From Gammaproteobacteria bacterium (GTDB taxonomy: Bacteria; Pseudomonadota; Gammaproteobacteria; Ga0077536): a DNA stretch of 64,000 nucleotides. Position 1 is the first letter of the stretch. The number at the start of each line of letters is the position of its first letter. Under the pieces are notes generated by a model, which saw nothing but the letters and a program-made list of their open reading frames with translations, did not search any database and had not been told where the DNA came from. The DNA lies in NCBI GenBank assembly GCA_021773835.1, contig JAJFJQ010000051.1, positions 124,001-188,000 on the forward strand, written 5' to 3'. Of the stretch, positions 16,462 to 25,966 are shown piece after piece. A program made the translations under genes and the position numbers.

Positions 16462-17205
16462 TTATCCGCAAGAAGCGTGAGCTTCGTGGTCCTCTTGTGC
16501 CATTTCCTTAAGTGCTCCGACGTCTGTGATCCGCACAAACCGCCGATCAACCTCGATAACACCTTTGTGTTGGAAGTCGCCAATAAGTCGACTCAAGGTT
16601 TCAACCGCCATTGAAAGGTAGTTGGCAATGTCCTGTCGCGACATACTCAGGTTGAATTCACGGCCGGAACAACCGCGGCTTGCGTATTTTCCGGAGAGAT
16701 AACAGAGGAAGGTGGCGAATCGCGCATGGACCGATTTTTGCCCGAGGAGTAAACCGTAGTTCTGCTTCTCTGCGATCTCCACGGCGACCGTTCGAATCAC
16801 CTCATCCCACAGATTGGTATTATTAATCGACACGCTTTTTAACTTTGCCAGCGGGATGCAGCACACGCCGGACGATTCAAGCATGATCGTCGAACTTTGG
16901 TGGCGCCCACTAGTGATACCGTCGAACCCAATGACATCTCCGGGAAAATGGAAGGTCACGATCTGCTCAGCGCCTGCGCGAGTGCTGATAATCGTTTTAG
17001 CCGATCCCGAGCGCAGAAAATAGAGGCAATCGAGCGGGTCACCTTGGCGAAACAACGGAGATCCGCTGCGGTGGGCTACACTGCGCCCGGCGTCGCTCGC
17101 TGTATGCTTGGCACTACCCAATCCACAGTTGACACAACAGTCCGACCATTCGCAATCGCCGCAAGATCGGGTAACTGCCGGGAAGTCGATGATATTGTCT
17201 CGCAT
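16462..17205 (-). CDS. fnr: FNR-type transcriptional regulator with N-terminal cysteine cluster
   Basis: A 247-residue Crp/Fnr-family regulator. N-terminal cysteines C15, C18, C23, C24 and C27 plus a later CC pair correspond to the [4Fe-4S] ligands of FNR, so oxygen sensing is expected. The cyclic-nucleotide-like domain is followed by an HTH with VETLSRLIGDFQHKG, whose E..SR pattern is the FNR reading head for TTGAT half sites. Such sites occur repeatedly in this window. ATG 17205 follows CAGGGGACCAGATC. It is divergent from the FixL-like kinase at 17386. This gene is the likely local controller of the surrounding island. Confidence 0.92.
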   Translation of the reverse strand: MRDNIIDFPAVTRSCGDCEWSDCCVNCGLGSAKHTASDAGRSVAHRSGSPLFRQGDPLDCLYFLRSGSAKTIISTRAGAEQIVTFHFPGDVIGFDGITSGRHQSSTIMLESSGVCCIPLAKLKSVSINNTNLWDEVIRTVAVEIAEKQNYGLLLGQKSVHARFATFLCYLSGKYASRGCSGREFNLSMSRQDIANYLSMAVETLSRLIGDFQHKGVIEVDRRFVRITDVGALKEMAQEDHEAHASCG

Positions 17206-17385
17206 GATCTGGTCCCCTGGTAAGTTCCGCATTAGTTCGATTTATACGTAATCGCGGCCAGAACAAAAATTCGAGGATATGCGTAGTAGATTAGGGGAAC
17301 TACGTATCGGTGGAGTCGTGCGTTCGAGGTATGCTGCTGCCCAGGTTTATTTGCGAAATCGACCGAGCCCTATCCGAACAGTAAA
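17206..17385. promoter_or_regulatory. Divergent promoter region with two TACGTA elements
   Basis: The 180-bp gap between fnr and the kinase gene holds TACGTA at 17245-17250 and at 17301-17306 (CTACGTATCGG), plus a related GCGTAGTAG at 17281. Repeated TACGTA-like elements upstream of an fnr/fixK-type gene recall FixJ-type binding sites. This is suggestive only. Confidence 0.3.
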
Positions 17386-18933
17386 ATGTACCTGACAGAT
17401 TATTCACACAACGTAGCAACGTTGAGTTTCAGCATGACAAATCGGCTCGATAACATTAATCACCTTGACGCGCTCGTCCATAAGTTGCCCGGCATGGCCT
17501 ATCGCGGTATCTACGCACCACAGCGCCCAATTGAATTCGCAAGCGCGGGGTGTCAACAGTTGTCAGGTTATCCGAGGTCCGATTTCGAGGATCAACGCAT
17601 CTTTTGGGCTGATTTGATTCACCCGGATGATCGCGATGATGCGTGGCGGATAGTTAGTGCTGCAGTCAACACAGATAAAGAATTTAAGGCTGAATATCGG
17701 ATTGTCACGCAAGGCGGCGGTGAGCGTTGGGTATGGGACCGTGGGCGAGCCGTTTTTAGTGCGGGCAGCGACATGATTCACCTTGAGGGATTGCTTAGCG
17801 ATATTACCGAACGCAAGCAGACCGAAAGTGAACTGTACGAGACGCGTGCATTCTCCGAGGCAGTGGTCGACACGGCTGCTGAAGCGGTGATCACGATCAA
17901 TGTGGATGGCTGTATCGAAACGTTCAATCGGGCGGCGCAGTTTATGTTCGGATATTCGTTAGATGAGTTGCGAGGGAAAAACATTAAGGTATTGATGCCT
18001 GAGCCCGACCATACGGGCCACGACGAATATTTGAAACGTTACGTCCAGACGGATGAAGCGCGAATTATCGGCACTGGCCGCGAAGTTCTCGCGCGGCGTA
18101 AAGACGGTTCGGTATTTCCTATTCACTTGTCGGTCAGCGAAGTGCAGTCTCATTTGGGGCGACGATTTGTTGGGTTGATCCGTGATATTTCATTGCAACG
18201 GGAGGCGGAGACCACCGCCCGACATCACCTCGAAGAATTGGCGCATGTGGATCGCCTAAATATGCTCGGCGAGATGGCGGCGGGTATCGCCCATGAGATC
18301 AACCAACCGTTGACGGCCATTTCACTATTTTCTCAAGCGGGAAAGCGCCTCTTACACGGGGGTGATGTCGATAGACTTCCCGATATTTTCGATAAACTTA
18401 GTCAGCACGCACTACGCGCCGGCGACATCATTGAACGTATGCAGTCAATGGCTCGCCATAGCGAAAGCGCGAGAGAGAGTGCCGACTGTAATGTCCTAAT
18501 CGAACAAGTTGCTAAACTCGCAGAAACCGAAGCCCGTTTGCGCGATATTTCTATTGAGGTGAAGGCGGGTCCTGAGTTGCCCTCCGTGGTCGTCGATACG
18601 GTGCAGATCCAACAGGTTGTCCTAAACTTACTGCGCAATGGAATGGAGGCAATGCAATCTATCGATTGCCGCTACGGTAATGTCATTACCGTAGAGACGA
18701 AACTACGTGATGACTGCGAGATTGAGGTAGTCGTCGTTGATAGTGGTTGCGGTGTTACAGAAGCAGTTGCCGAGAAGATTTTCACACCATTTTCGACGAC
18801 CAAGGACACCGGAATGGGAATGGGATTATCACTATCTCGTAATATCATCATCGCGCATGGCGGACAACTTGCGTTTCACAACAATCGATCCGGTGGTGCA
18901 ACATTCTATTTCACATTGCCGGTTGAAAAGTAA
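17386..18933 (+). CDS. PAS-domain sensor histidine kinase (FixL-like)
   Basis: A 515-residue soluble kinase: PAS/PAC 1 at about residues 35-145, PAS 2 at about 155-270, HisKA with the phospho-histidine H303 in IAHEINQPLT, and HATPase with NLLRNGMEAMQ, DSGCGV and a G2 box in TGMGMGLSLSR. Overall it closely resembles FixL. However, the position of the FixL heme-ligand histidine is R226 in DEARIIGTGREV, so heme-based oxygen sensing is doubtful. It lacks membrane helices. The cognate FixJ-like regulator begins 10 nt downstream, so the two are co-translated. Confidence 0.92.
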   Translation: MYLTDYSHNVATLSFSMTNRLDNINHLDALVHKLPGMAYRGIYAPQRPIEFASAGCQQLSGYPRSDFEDQRIFWADLIHPDDRDDAWRIVSAAVNTDKEFKAEYRIVTQGGGERWVWDRGRAVFSAGSDMIHLEGLLSDITERKQTESELYETRAFSEAVVDTAAEAVITINVDGCIETFNRAAQFMFGYSLDELRGKNIKVLMPEPDHTGHDEYLKRYVQTDEARIIGTGREVLARRKDGSVFPIHLSVSEVQSHLGRRFVGLIRDISLQREAETTARHHLEELAHVDRLNMLGEMAAGIAHEINQPLTAISLFSQAGKRLLHGGDVDRLPDIFDKLSQHALRAGDIIERMQSMARHSESARESADCNVLIEQVAKLAETEARLRDISIEVKAGPELPSVVVDTVQIQQVVLNLLRNGMEAMQSIDCRYGNVITVETKLRDDCEIEVVVVDSGCGVTEAVAEKIFTPFSTTKDTGMGMGLSLSRNIIIAHGGQLAFHNNRSGGATFYFTLPVEK

Positions 18934-18943
18934 ATAGGTAGCC

Positions 18944-19570
18944 ATGGATATAAAACCAACAGTATTTATTGTTGATGACGATGAAGGGATCCGTGAAGGT
19001 CTAAGTCTGTTGTTGGAAACCGTGGGCCAGGCGTGTGAAACGTATAGTTCTGCCATTGAATTTTTAGATAGCTATGATTCGGGCAAAAGCGGTTGCTTGG
19101 TGCTGGACATTCGAATGCCGCGAATGACGGGTTTGGACTTGCAAGAAAAACTCAACGCGAGTGGATCCACGTTACCGATCATTTTTATTACTGGGCATGG
19201 TGATGTGCCGATGGCCGTTGAAGCCATGCGGCGCGGTGCTCTAGATTTCATTCGTAAACCGTTTCGTGAACAAGAACTGCTCGATCGAGTCAACGAGGCG
19301 CTCGAAGTTGACGCTGGAGCGCGAAAATTGCAGGTCGATCGACAAGTGTTGCTGGATCAAATTGGGTCATTGTCACCGCGCGAAAAGGAGGTGTTTCATT
19401 ATGTCGCCGAAGGCAAGATGAACAAGGTGATCGCAGCAGACCTTGGGATCAGTGAGCGAACGGTTGAGGTGCACCGTTCGCAAGTCATGAAGAAGTTGGG
19501 CGTTCGAACATTGGCGCAACTCGTGCGGGTCAAGATCAAATCGGAGATGCCCGTTTCCGGCGAAAGGTGA
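18944..19570 (+). CDS. FixJ/NarL-family response regulator
   Basis: A 208-residue two-domain regulator. The receiver has the acid pocket D11/D12, phospho-acceptor D55 (LVLDIRMP), and K105 (IRKPF); the LuxR-type HTH (SPREKEVFHYVAEGKMNK, then SERTVEVHRSQVMKKLG) fills residues 140-205. It is the partner of the PAS kinase just upstream. By analogy with FixLJ it could activate the divergent fnr gene, whose promoter has TACGTA elements; that link is inference. Confidence 0.93.
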   Translation: MDIKPTVFIVDDDEGIREGLSLLLETVGQACETYSSAIEFLDSYDSGKSGCLVLDIRMPRMTGLDLQEKLNASGSTLPIIFITGHGDVPMAVEAMRRGALDFIRKPFREQELLDRVNEALEVDAGARKLQVDRQVLLDQIGSLSPREKEVFHYVAEGKMNKVIAADLGISERTVEVHRSQVMKKLGVRTLAQLVRVKIKSEMPVSGER

Positions 19571-19682
19571 ATCAGGAAGGCGGCGACCGTCTCATCACTA
19601 GACTACGGGATATACCTAATACCAGGATGTTGTCGAGCGGACCATACTGCGACCCAAGTGCATCAAACAAGGTTGATCTTGG

Positions 19683-20084
19683 GTGCAATCCGATACTGTC
19701 GTGCATATCGTCGACCCTGATGAGGCAATCGTCGAAGCGCTGAGCACACTACTTGGCACCTACGCAATAGGCGTACGAGCTTACCCGGATGCGGAGACCT
19801 TTCTCCCGGCACGGCTGTCGTGGGATACGGCGAATGGGTGTGTCATGATAGAGCCCAGTCTACCGGGCTTAGACGGTTTATGGCTTTTGCGGTGGCTTCG
19901 CGCGCAGGGATTCTCGTCACCCGTGCTGATGTTCACCAACCGATACAACGACGACATCCAGCGCCAAGCGTTAGCGTTTGGTGCGACCGACACCATTGAA
20001 AAGCCGTTCATCAATACCTTCTTGACAGAGCGACTATTTGAAATTCTACCGAATGGCTTTCCCGCAAACCCTCTCGATGACTGA
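19683..20084 (+). CDS. Stand-alone degenerate receiver protein (Asp to Glu at phospho-site)
   Basis: A 133-residue receiver domain without output domain, starting at GTG 19683. Alignment with the neighbouring FixJ-like receiver places E57 (CVMIEPSLPG) where the phospho-acceptor aspartate should be. The acidic pair is D11/D13, the switch threonine T85 and the lysine K107 (IEKPF), so the rest of the site is kept. An Asp-to-Glu change can mimic phosphorylation in some receivers. It follows the two-component pair by 112 nt. A role as decoy or constitutive partner of the kinase is speculative. Confidence 0.75.
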   Translation: MQSDTVVHIVDPDEAIVEALSTLLGTYAIGVRAYPDAETFLPARLSWDTANGCVMIEPSLPGLDGLWLLRWLRAQGFSSPVLMFTNRYNDDIQRQALAFGATDTIEKPFINTFLTERLFEILPNGFPANPLDD

Positions 20085-20233
20085 ATCAATAATGCACGTC
20101 ACACGGCACTTCGAATCGCTAAAACCGAATAGTAGACAGCGTTCGCCTTATACTCAAGTGACCGGATTCATTTGAATATAACGAAAAATAAACATTCGAT
20201 ACGCGGCGCGAATTATTGCGCAGGAGGAACCTC

Positions 20234-20950
20234 ATGTCCGATTACCGCTTGTCGTCCACATCACTATTGCTCATGGGCTTAGCCTCATTGCTCATCGTGC
20301 CCGCTATCTGGGCACAAGAACTCCGTCACGATCCAGATCAGACCGAGCATGGTGCGGCGCATGAACGTCATTTCAGCGACATCGAGAAGTCCGTGCAGAT
20401 GTTCGAGGGCGCACCGCGTGACGCTTGGCAAAAACCGGACGAAGTCGTTAAGTACCTGCGATTGCGTCCCGGTGACGTCGTTGCCGATATCGGTGCGGGC
20501 ACGGGCTATTTTACGCGTCGTTTTGCGGCCGTTGTCGGAGAGCAGGGAAGGGCGATCGGATTGGACATTGAGCCTTCTATGGTGACCTATATTAACGCCG
20601 AGGCAATAAAACAAGGGATCACGAATCTCAGTGCGCGCCAAGTGCCCGCGGACGATCCACTGCTCGCAGCCAGATCCGTGGACGTCGTGTTTATCTGTGA
20701 TACGTACCATCATATGCAAGCGCGCGTAGCCTACGCTCGTCTCTTAGCGCGCGCTTTGAAGCCGGGCGGACGCGTGGTTGTTATTGATTTCCACAAGCGT
20801 CCACTCCCGCTCGGTCCACCGATGAAATGGAAGCTCACACCAGAGGCGGTAGTTGGAGAGTTCCGGCAAGCGGGGTTTCAATTAGCCCAATCGGCGGACT
20901 TTCTTCCCTACCAATATCTATTGGAGTTCGAAGTGTCTCCGACAGACTAA
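20234..20950 (+). CDS. Exported class I SAM-dependent methyltransferase-like protein
   Basis: A 238-residue protein with a Rossmann methyltransferase domain: motif I VVADIGAGTGYFTRRF, then IGLDIEPSM, and the RALKPGGRVVVIDF motif. Unusually, the chain begins with a clear signal peptide (hydrophobic residues about 10-30, ending AIWA before QE), which would place it in the periplasm, where SAM is not normally available. ATG 20234 follows AGGAGGAACCTC. Similar exported predicted methyltransferases occur in proteobacteria without known function. It is convergent with the pump genes. Confidence 0.82.
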   Translation: MSDYRLSSTSLLLMGLASLLIVPAIWAQELRHDPDQTEHGAAHERHFSDIEKSVQMFEGAPRDAWQKPDEVVKYLRLRPGDVVADIGAGTGYFTRRFAAVVGEQGRAIGLDIEPSMVTYINAEAIKQGITNLSARQVPADDPLLAARSVDVVFICDTYHHMQARVAYARLLARALKPGGRVVVIDFHKRPLPLGPPMKWKLTPEAVVGEFRQAGFQLAQSADFLPYQYLLEFEVSPTD

Positions 20951-21115
20951 ATGAGCGGTAGATAATCTACTGTGCGAGAAAGTCACTGGTCGGTTGCGCA
21001 AAGAACGCGTCAATACCTATCGCTTAGCGCTAGTCTGACGGTAGTAAAGATGTCCGACAGACGCGCGCTAGTGTTTTATGGTTCGCGAACAGTTGCGGGT
21101 CCCGTAGCTTACGCC

Positions 21116-22177
21116 TCAATCTGGCACCAACACCTGATCGCCGGGTTCGAGTCCGCTTAAAATTTCAACTCGGTTATCCCGCCCGCGGTATCCTGAACGC
21201 ACGTAGCGGCGAACTGGGCCACGCTCGCTGTTGGCGATCACAAATTCAAGTTGTCCCATTCGGCTGACCGCTGCGGCCGGTACATAGTAGCGCTCGGCTT
21301 CGGTACTCGGGATCCGTAGGCGCCCGAACATGCCCGGATACATCGATTCGTTTTCAGGTAATGTGACTTTGACCAGAAAGGAGCGCGACCCGGGATCGGC
21401 AGACGGTACGATTTCTTCCACCGTTCCCAGGAGGTCCTGACCGAGGGCGTCGATGCGGACCAGAAGTTCCATTCCAGTTACCAACTTCGTCGCCAGCGTT
21501 TCCCTTACGTTCGCCTCAAGCCGCAGAAGGCGGGGGTTATACAAACGTAGCAGCGGTGTCCCTGGCGTCGCGGTATCCCCTGGGTCGGCGTAGCGGTCGA
21601 TCACGGTACCGCTGATCGGTGCATCGATATTCGCGTAACTCGATGTCGTCTGGGCTTCTTCGACGGCACGTCGGGCGCGACGGATTTCCGCTTCTGCTGC
21701 ACGCAGTGCTGCTACCGCGGCATCGACATCGGCACGCGAGACGGCTTCCGGCGTCGTGTTAAAAATATTTTGCATGCGATCGTGATCGCTACGCGCCCGC
21801 GCTAGGCGCGCTTGGGCGGCGGAAACAACCTGCTGCCGTTGCGCTAGGCGCGAGGTGGACTCCCGCGCGTCGAGTTCGATCAGCGGATCGCCGAGAGTTA
21901 CTTCGTCGCCAGCTCGAACGATGACTTTGGCGATCGTCGCCGTAACCCGGGCCGATATCACGGTTTCATCTTTGGCCTGCACAGTACCGGCCGATTCTTC
22001 GAACACCGGTTCGCGCACGGCTTCGACCATTACCATCCGTCCATCAGGCGCGGGTAACACTGCAGTCACCGCGTCCGGATCGATCTTGGGATGGAAGAAC
22101 CCGGCAAGGTACGCCAGTACGAGGCCAAGCACGGTCATGGCCGCGAGGATTGCTCCAAAGCGGGTCAGCTTGTTCAT
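21116..22177 (-). CDS. RND efflux periplasmic adaptor (HlyD/MFP family)
   Basis: A 353-residue membrane-fusion protein: one N-terminal anchor helix (about residues 7-26), lipoyl half-motifs (GTVQAKDETVISARV and SYANIDAPISGTVIDRYADPG) around a coiled-coil hairpin, then beta-barrel and membrane-proximal domains. ATG 22177 overlaps the stop of the transporter gene as ATGA, indicating translational coupling. The frame is open upstream to 22747, but that part overlaps the transporter antiphase and is not real. No outer-membrane channel gene follows. Confidence 0.92.
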   Translation of the reverse strand: MNKLTRFGAILAAMTVLGLVLAYLAGFFHPKIDPDAVTAVLPAPDGRMVMVEAVREPVFEESAGTVQAKDETVISARVTATIAKVIVRAGDEVTLGDPLIELDARESTSRLAQRQQVVSAAQARLARARSDHDRMQNIFNTTPEAVSRADVDAAVAALRAAEAEIRRARRAVEEAQTTSSYANIDAPISGTVIDRYADPGDTATPGTPLLRLYNPRLLRLEANVRETLATKLVTGMELLVRIDALGQDLLGTVEEIVPSADPGSRSFLVKVTLPENESMYPGMFGRLRIPSTEAERYYVPAAAVSRMGQLEFVIANSERGPVRRYVRSGYRGRDNRVEILSGLEPGDQVLVPD

Positions 22178-25100
22178 GTCGATGTTTCCTGTTGCGGTAA
22201 CCCGTGTCCAGGTGTCCGCTCGTAGACGAGATAATAGACGATGGGAATAACCGCGAGCGTAAACAGCGTGGACGCCGCAATACCGAAGATGATCGCCCAC
22301 GCCAGCCCGTTGAAAATCGGATCTAGGGTTATCACGATGTTGCCGAGTACCGTCGTTCCCGCGGTAAGGAACACGGGACGCATGCGTATCGCACCGGCCT
22401 GTACGAGTGCTTCTGTAAATACCATGCCCTGTTTTAAGGCTAGGTGGACGAACTCGATCAAGACGAGCGAATTTCGTACAACGATTCCGGCGAGCGCGAT
22501 CATGCCGATCATCGCCGTCGCGGTGAACAGTACCGGATCCGGGTAGCCCTCGACGATGCGCTCGCCGAACTGATTCAGCAACCAGAACCCCGGCATGATG
22601 CCGATCATCGACAGCGGAATCGCGAGCATGATGATCCCAGCGATAGACGCCAGCCCGGTCTGAACGTAGAGCACAATGAATATGCCTACGAGCGCAACGC
22701 CGAATGCGATGCCAAGGTCGCGGAATACGCGTAAGGTTATGTCCCATTCGCCTTCACCGTTCCACACGACCGTGATGTCATCGGGAAGCCGCCACGCGTC
22801 GTTACCACCGTTACTAAGATACGTCCGCGCGGCCAATGGCCGCAGCGCGCTGCTCTCGGCACCGTGATCAGCACCAACATCGAGGATAATTTCCGCCGGC
22901 ATGCGTCCGGCGCCTTCCGCCATCACGTAAGCAACCCGTTTCAGATTCTTGTGAAATATTGGTTGGTCCTGCACCGTCTCGGTAAAGTGCCCAAGTTCCC
23001 CGAGTTCGACCAGCGGGGTCGGTGCGTCGCGTACCCCGCCGGCGTCGCGGATCTTGGTGATTCCAGGGCGGCCCTTGACGTGAAAGGCGGACAGGTTGTC
23101 GATGGAGTTGCGCTGTTCCATTGGCAAGCGCAGGCGGATCGGTAACGGTCCTACCTCGGTCGGTATCTGCAGGTACCCGGCGACCATACCGGCAGTGCCC
23201 ATGGCGATTGTTTTTGCGATGTCCTCGGTCGCGATCCCAGACAGCGCGGCCTTCTCCTTGTCGGTCTCAAATACAATCCGCCTCTGTTCGGCCTGCACAG
23301 ATGAATCGACGTCGACCACAAAAGGCTCTCGCTTGAGCCGTTCCGCCACCGTCCTGGCGGCATTTTGCAGGTCCGTATACGGCGTAGTTTCTTCGCCATA
23401 GACTTCGGCGGCGATCGTCGCGATCACGGGCGGACCCGGCGGTACCTCAACGAGCGCAACATCAGCGCCATGGGCGCGTCCGATCGCCTCGAGTTCGGAT
23501 CGCAATCGCAATAGCACGGCATGCGATTGTTGTTTGCGCGCATGGCGATCGGCTAGTGTCACGCGCAAGTCTGCCATATGGGCGCCGGTGCGTAGATAGT
23601 ACTGGCGCACCATACCGTTGAAGTCCATCGGTGAGGGTGTGCCGACGAACGCCGAGATATCCTTGACCTCGGGGACCGTGCGTAGATACTCGGCGAAATC
23701 CCTTGCGACATTCTCGGTCGTCTCCAGGGTCGTCCCTTCCGGCATATTGATCACGATCTGGAATTCGTTTTTGTTGTCGTACGGCAATAGTTTCAGCGGC
23801 ACGAGGCGAAACATCGGCATTGCCGCGGAGCCAAAAAACAAAACCGCGACGAATCCAAGAAAGAGCCACGCCCGTGTACGATTCGCCAACATTGGGCGCA
23901 GGATCCGGTTGTATAAACGGTAGGTGAAAGTCGTCGTAACATCGTACGGTTCGTTGCCAGGTGTGCGGCGCAGGATCTTAAACGCAAGCCACGGCGTGAC
24001 GACGAAGGCCACGACCGTGCTGGCGATAACGGCCAGCGGCACATTGAACGCCATGGGTGCCATGTACGGCCCCATCATGCCGGTAATGAAAAACAGCGGC
24101 GCGAACGCAAGGATGATCGCGATCGTCGACATGATCAGCGCTTCGCGGATCTCGGACATCGCCGCTATAACTGCGGCGCGTGGTTTGCGCCCGCCGATGC
24201 GGAAGAAGCGTTCGATGTTGTCGACACCCGTTATCGGGTCGTCGACGAGCAGGCCGAGCGCGAGGATCAAAGCGAATAAGGTGACCCGATTGATCGTATA
24301 ACCGCCGAGCAGGTCGAGTCCAAGCGCGACCCCGTAACATATCGGCACCGCGAGACCGATCACCAGCGCCGGGCGCCAGCCGAGAAATACCCCGATAAAG
24401 ATGACCACGGTTAAGACTGCGACGCCGAGGCTGCTGACAAGGTCGTCAACTTTTTGATCGGCGGTCTGTCCGTAGTCGCGAATGATGCGCACGTGAACAC
24501 CCGGCGGAAAGACACGGTGTTCGAGTTCCGCTAGACGTTGCAATACGTCACGGGCGACCCACACCGCATTAGATCCCTTTTGCTTCGCGACCGAGATGTA
24601 CACGGCGGGATACACATCATCGCGTTCTTGTTCATTCGCATCCGCGGGACCGAAGCCAATCCACGTGTAGTCCACAGGGCCGCCTGGACCGTCGATTACT
24701 TGTGCGACCTCGCTGAGGTGTACAGGCACGCCGTCGACAACATTGACGACCATCGAGCGCAGATCGTCGGCGTCGCCAAAAAATGTCCCTGCCTCGATCA
24801 CGATGGCTTGGTTACGCTGCTGGATCTCGCCGGCCGGGATCTGTTGATTCGAGACCTGGATCGCCCACGCGACGTCGAGTGCGGCGGTGCGGCGTGCGGC
24901 GAGGGCCTCGGCGTCGAGTTCGATTCTTATCTGGCGCGGCCGTCCGCCCGTTACGTAAACGCGGTTTGTCGCCGTAATCGATTGCAGCTCCTGTTCAATT
25001 TCCTCAGCTAGGCGGCGTAATTCGTGATCACCAAATCGTTCCGGATCGTCACTCCACAACGCGGCCACGACGATGGGAACATCGTCTACTTCGTTCGGTT

Positions 25101-25530
25101 TTACGACCCACGAGGTAACGGCGTCGGGAATTTGATCGGAATTCGAAAAGACCTTGTTATAGATTTTAAACAGAGATTCTTCGCGGTCTTCGCCAACGTA
25201 GTAGCGCACCGTAACGACACAGCCGCCGTTGCGCGAGACGGAGTAGACATATTCGACCCCATCAATCTGGTGCAGTAGTTTTTCCAACGGTACCGCGATC
25301 TGGCGTTCGACCTGCTGCGCGCTCAGGCCCGGCGCATTGACGATAACATCGGCGATAGGCACGACAATCTGGGGTTCTTCCTCGCGCGGGGTTAACCACA
25401 GCGCCACTGCCCCGCTCAACAGCGCTAGCAGTATCAGCATCGCCGGCATCGGGCTGTCCATTACGCGGCCGATGAAGCCGCCGCCCGCGGAAGAAGAGTT
25501 CTCCGACTTGTCGAGTTCAGATCCAGCCAT
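22174..25530 (-). CDS. RND-family efflux transporter permease
   Basis: An 1118-residue inner-membrane proton-driven pump with the classical 12-helix plan: TM1 near residues 30-46, a large periplasmic loop, the central helix block around residues 340-540 including ILALGLLVDDPITGVDN (the proton-relay aspartates), a second loop and a second helix block at about residues 885-1100. It resembles the HAE/uncharacterised efflux RND type rather than the metal-specific CusA. It forms an operon with the adaptor downstream through a 4-nt overlap. Cargo unknown. Confidence 0.93.
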   Translation of the reverse strand: MAGSELDKSENSSSAGGGFIGRVMDSPMPAMLILLALLSGAVALWLTPREEEPQIVVPIADVIVNAPGLSAQQVERQIAVPLEKLLHQIDGVEYVYSVSRNGGCVVTVRYYVGEDREESLFKIYNKVFSNSDQIPDAVTSWVVKPNEVDDVPIVVAALWSDDPERFGDHELRRLAEEIEQELQSITATNRVYVTGGRPRQIRIELDAEALAARRTAALDVAWAIQVSNQQIPAGEIQQRNQAIVIEAGTFFGDADDLRSMVVNVVDGVPVHLSEVAQVIDGPGGPVDYTWIGFGPADANEQERDDVYPAVYISVAKQKGSNAVWVARDVLQRLAELEHRVFPPGVHVRIIRDYGQTADQKVDDLVSSLGVAVLTVVIFIGVFLGWRPALVIGLAVPICYGVALGLDLLGGYTINRVTLFALILALGLLVDDPITGVDNIERFFRIGGRKPRAAVIAAMSEIREALIMSTIAIILAFAPLFFITGMMGPYMAPMAFNVPLAVIASTVVAFVVTPWLAFKILRRTPGNEPYDVTTTFTYRLYNRILRPMLANRTRAWLFLGFVAVLFFGSAAMPMFRLVPLKLLPYDNKNEFQIVINMPEGTTLETTENVARDFAEYLRTVPEVKDISAFVGTPSPMDFNGMVRQYYLRTGAHMADLRVTLADRHARKQQSHAVLLRLRSELEAIGRAHGADVALVEVPPGPPVIATIAAEVYGEETTPYTDLQNAARTVAERLKREPFVVDVDSSVQAEQRRIVFETDKEKAALSGIATEDIAKTIAMGTAGMVAGYLQIPTEVGPLPIRLRLPMEQRNSIDNLSAFHVKGRPGITKIRDAGGVRDAPTPLVELGELGHFTETVQDQPIFHKNLKRVAYVMAEGAGRMPAEIILDVGADHGAESSALRPLAARTYLSNGGNDAWRLPDDITVVWNGEGEWDITLRVFRDLGIAFGVALVGIFIVLYVQTGLASIAGIIMLAIPLSMIGIMPGFWLLNQFGERIVEGYPDPVLFTATAMIGMIALAGIVVRNSLVLIEFVHLALKQGMVFTEALVQAGAIRMRPVFLTAGTTVLGNIVITLDPIFNGLAWAIIFGIAASTLFTLAVIPIVYYLVYERTPGHGLPQQETST

Positions 25531-25966
25531 TTCAAATCCCTACAAGCGAACTGCTAGCTTGAGTGGTGATGATCGCATCTCCACGTCGTTTTCTTGACAC
25601 GTATAAATGTTAACGCACAAATCGCGATTGATATCGGCGATCGGCTTGTTGACAACATAATGTGTTAGCCGCCCCAGCGCATTTTTGGAAGCTGCATAGC
25701 ATAATTTGATACTACGAGGGAACTTTGATCTAGGGCAATTAGATCACTGATTTCCAATCCGCATAGTAGTCGGTTAAGTCTGAGGAACTCTGAGCGTTAG
25801 TGGTTAGCCACAAATTGCTACGTGGAACAGCGGATTCTAAACCCGGCGGCAGGCCAATACCCTAACTGCAAGACACGAAGATGGTCGTGTGCCTAACGGC
25901 AGGTCACACCGTGCGCCTCCATCGGCGACGGTGATTTTTATTTTTCGGACTAAGAGAGGTGAGTGA
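25531..25966. other. Intergenic region, divergent promoters
   Basis: 436 bp between the leftward pump operon and the rightward MBL-fold gene. It holds no credible gene. TTGATCTAGGGCAA at 25725-25738 is a weak FNR-like site (two mismatches), 228 nt before the MBL start. No other strong signal was seen. Confidence 0.6.

Noticed and set aside
21034-21064. Imperfect hairpin between the methyltransferase and adaptor genes as a terminator
   Set aside because: It has a mismatch, a long loop and no T-tract.
22178-22747. N-terminal extension of the RND adaptor
   Set aside because: It overlaps the permease gene in another frame and has His/Arg-rich non-protein-like composition; ATG 22177 is coupled to the permease stop.
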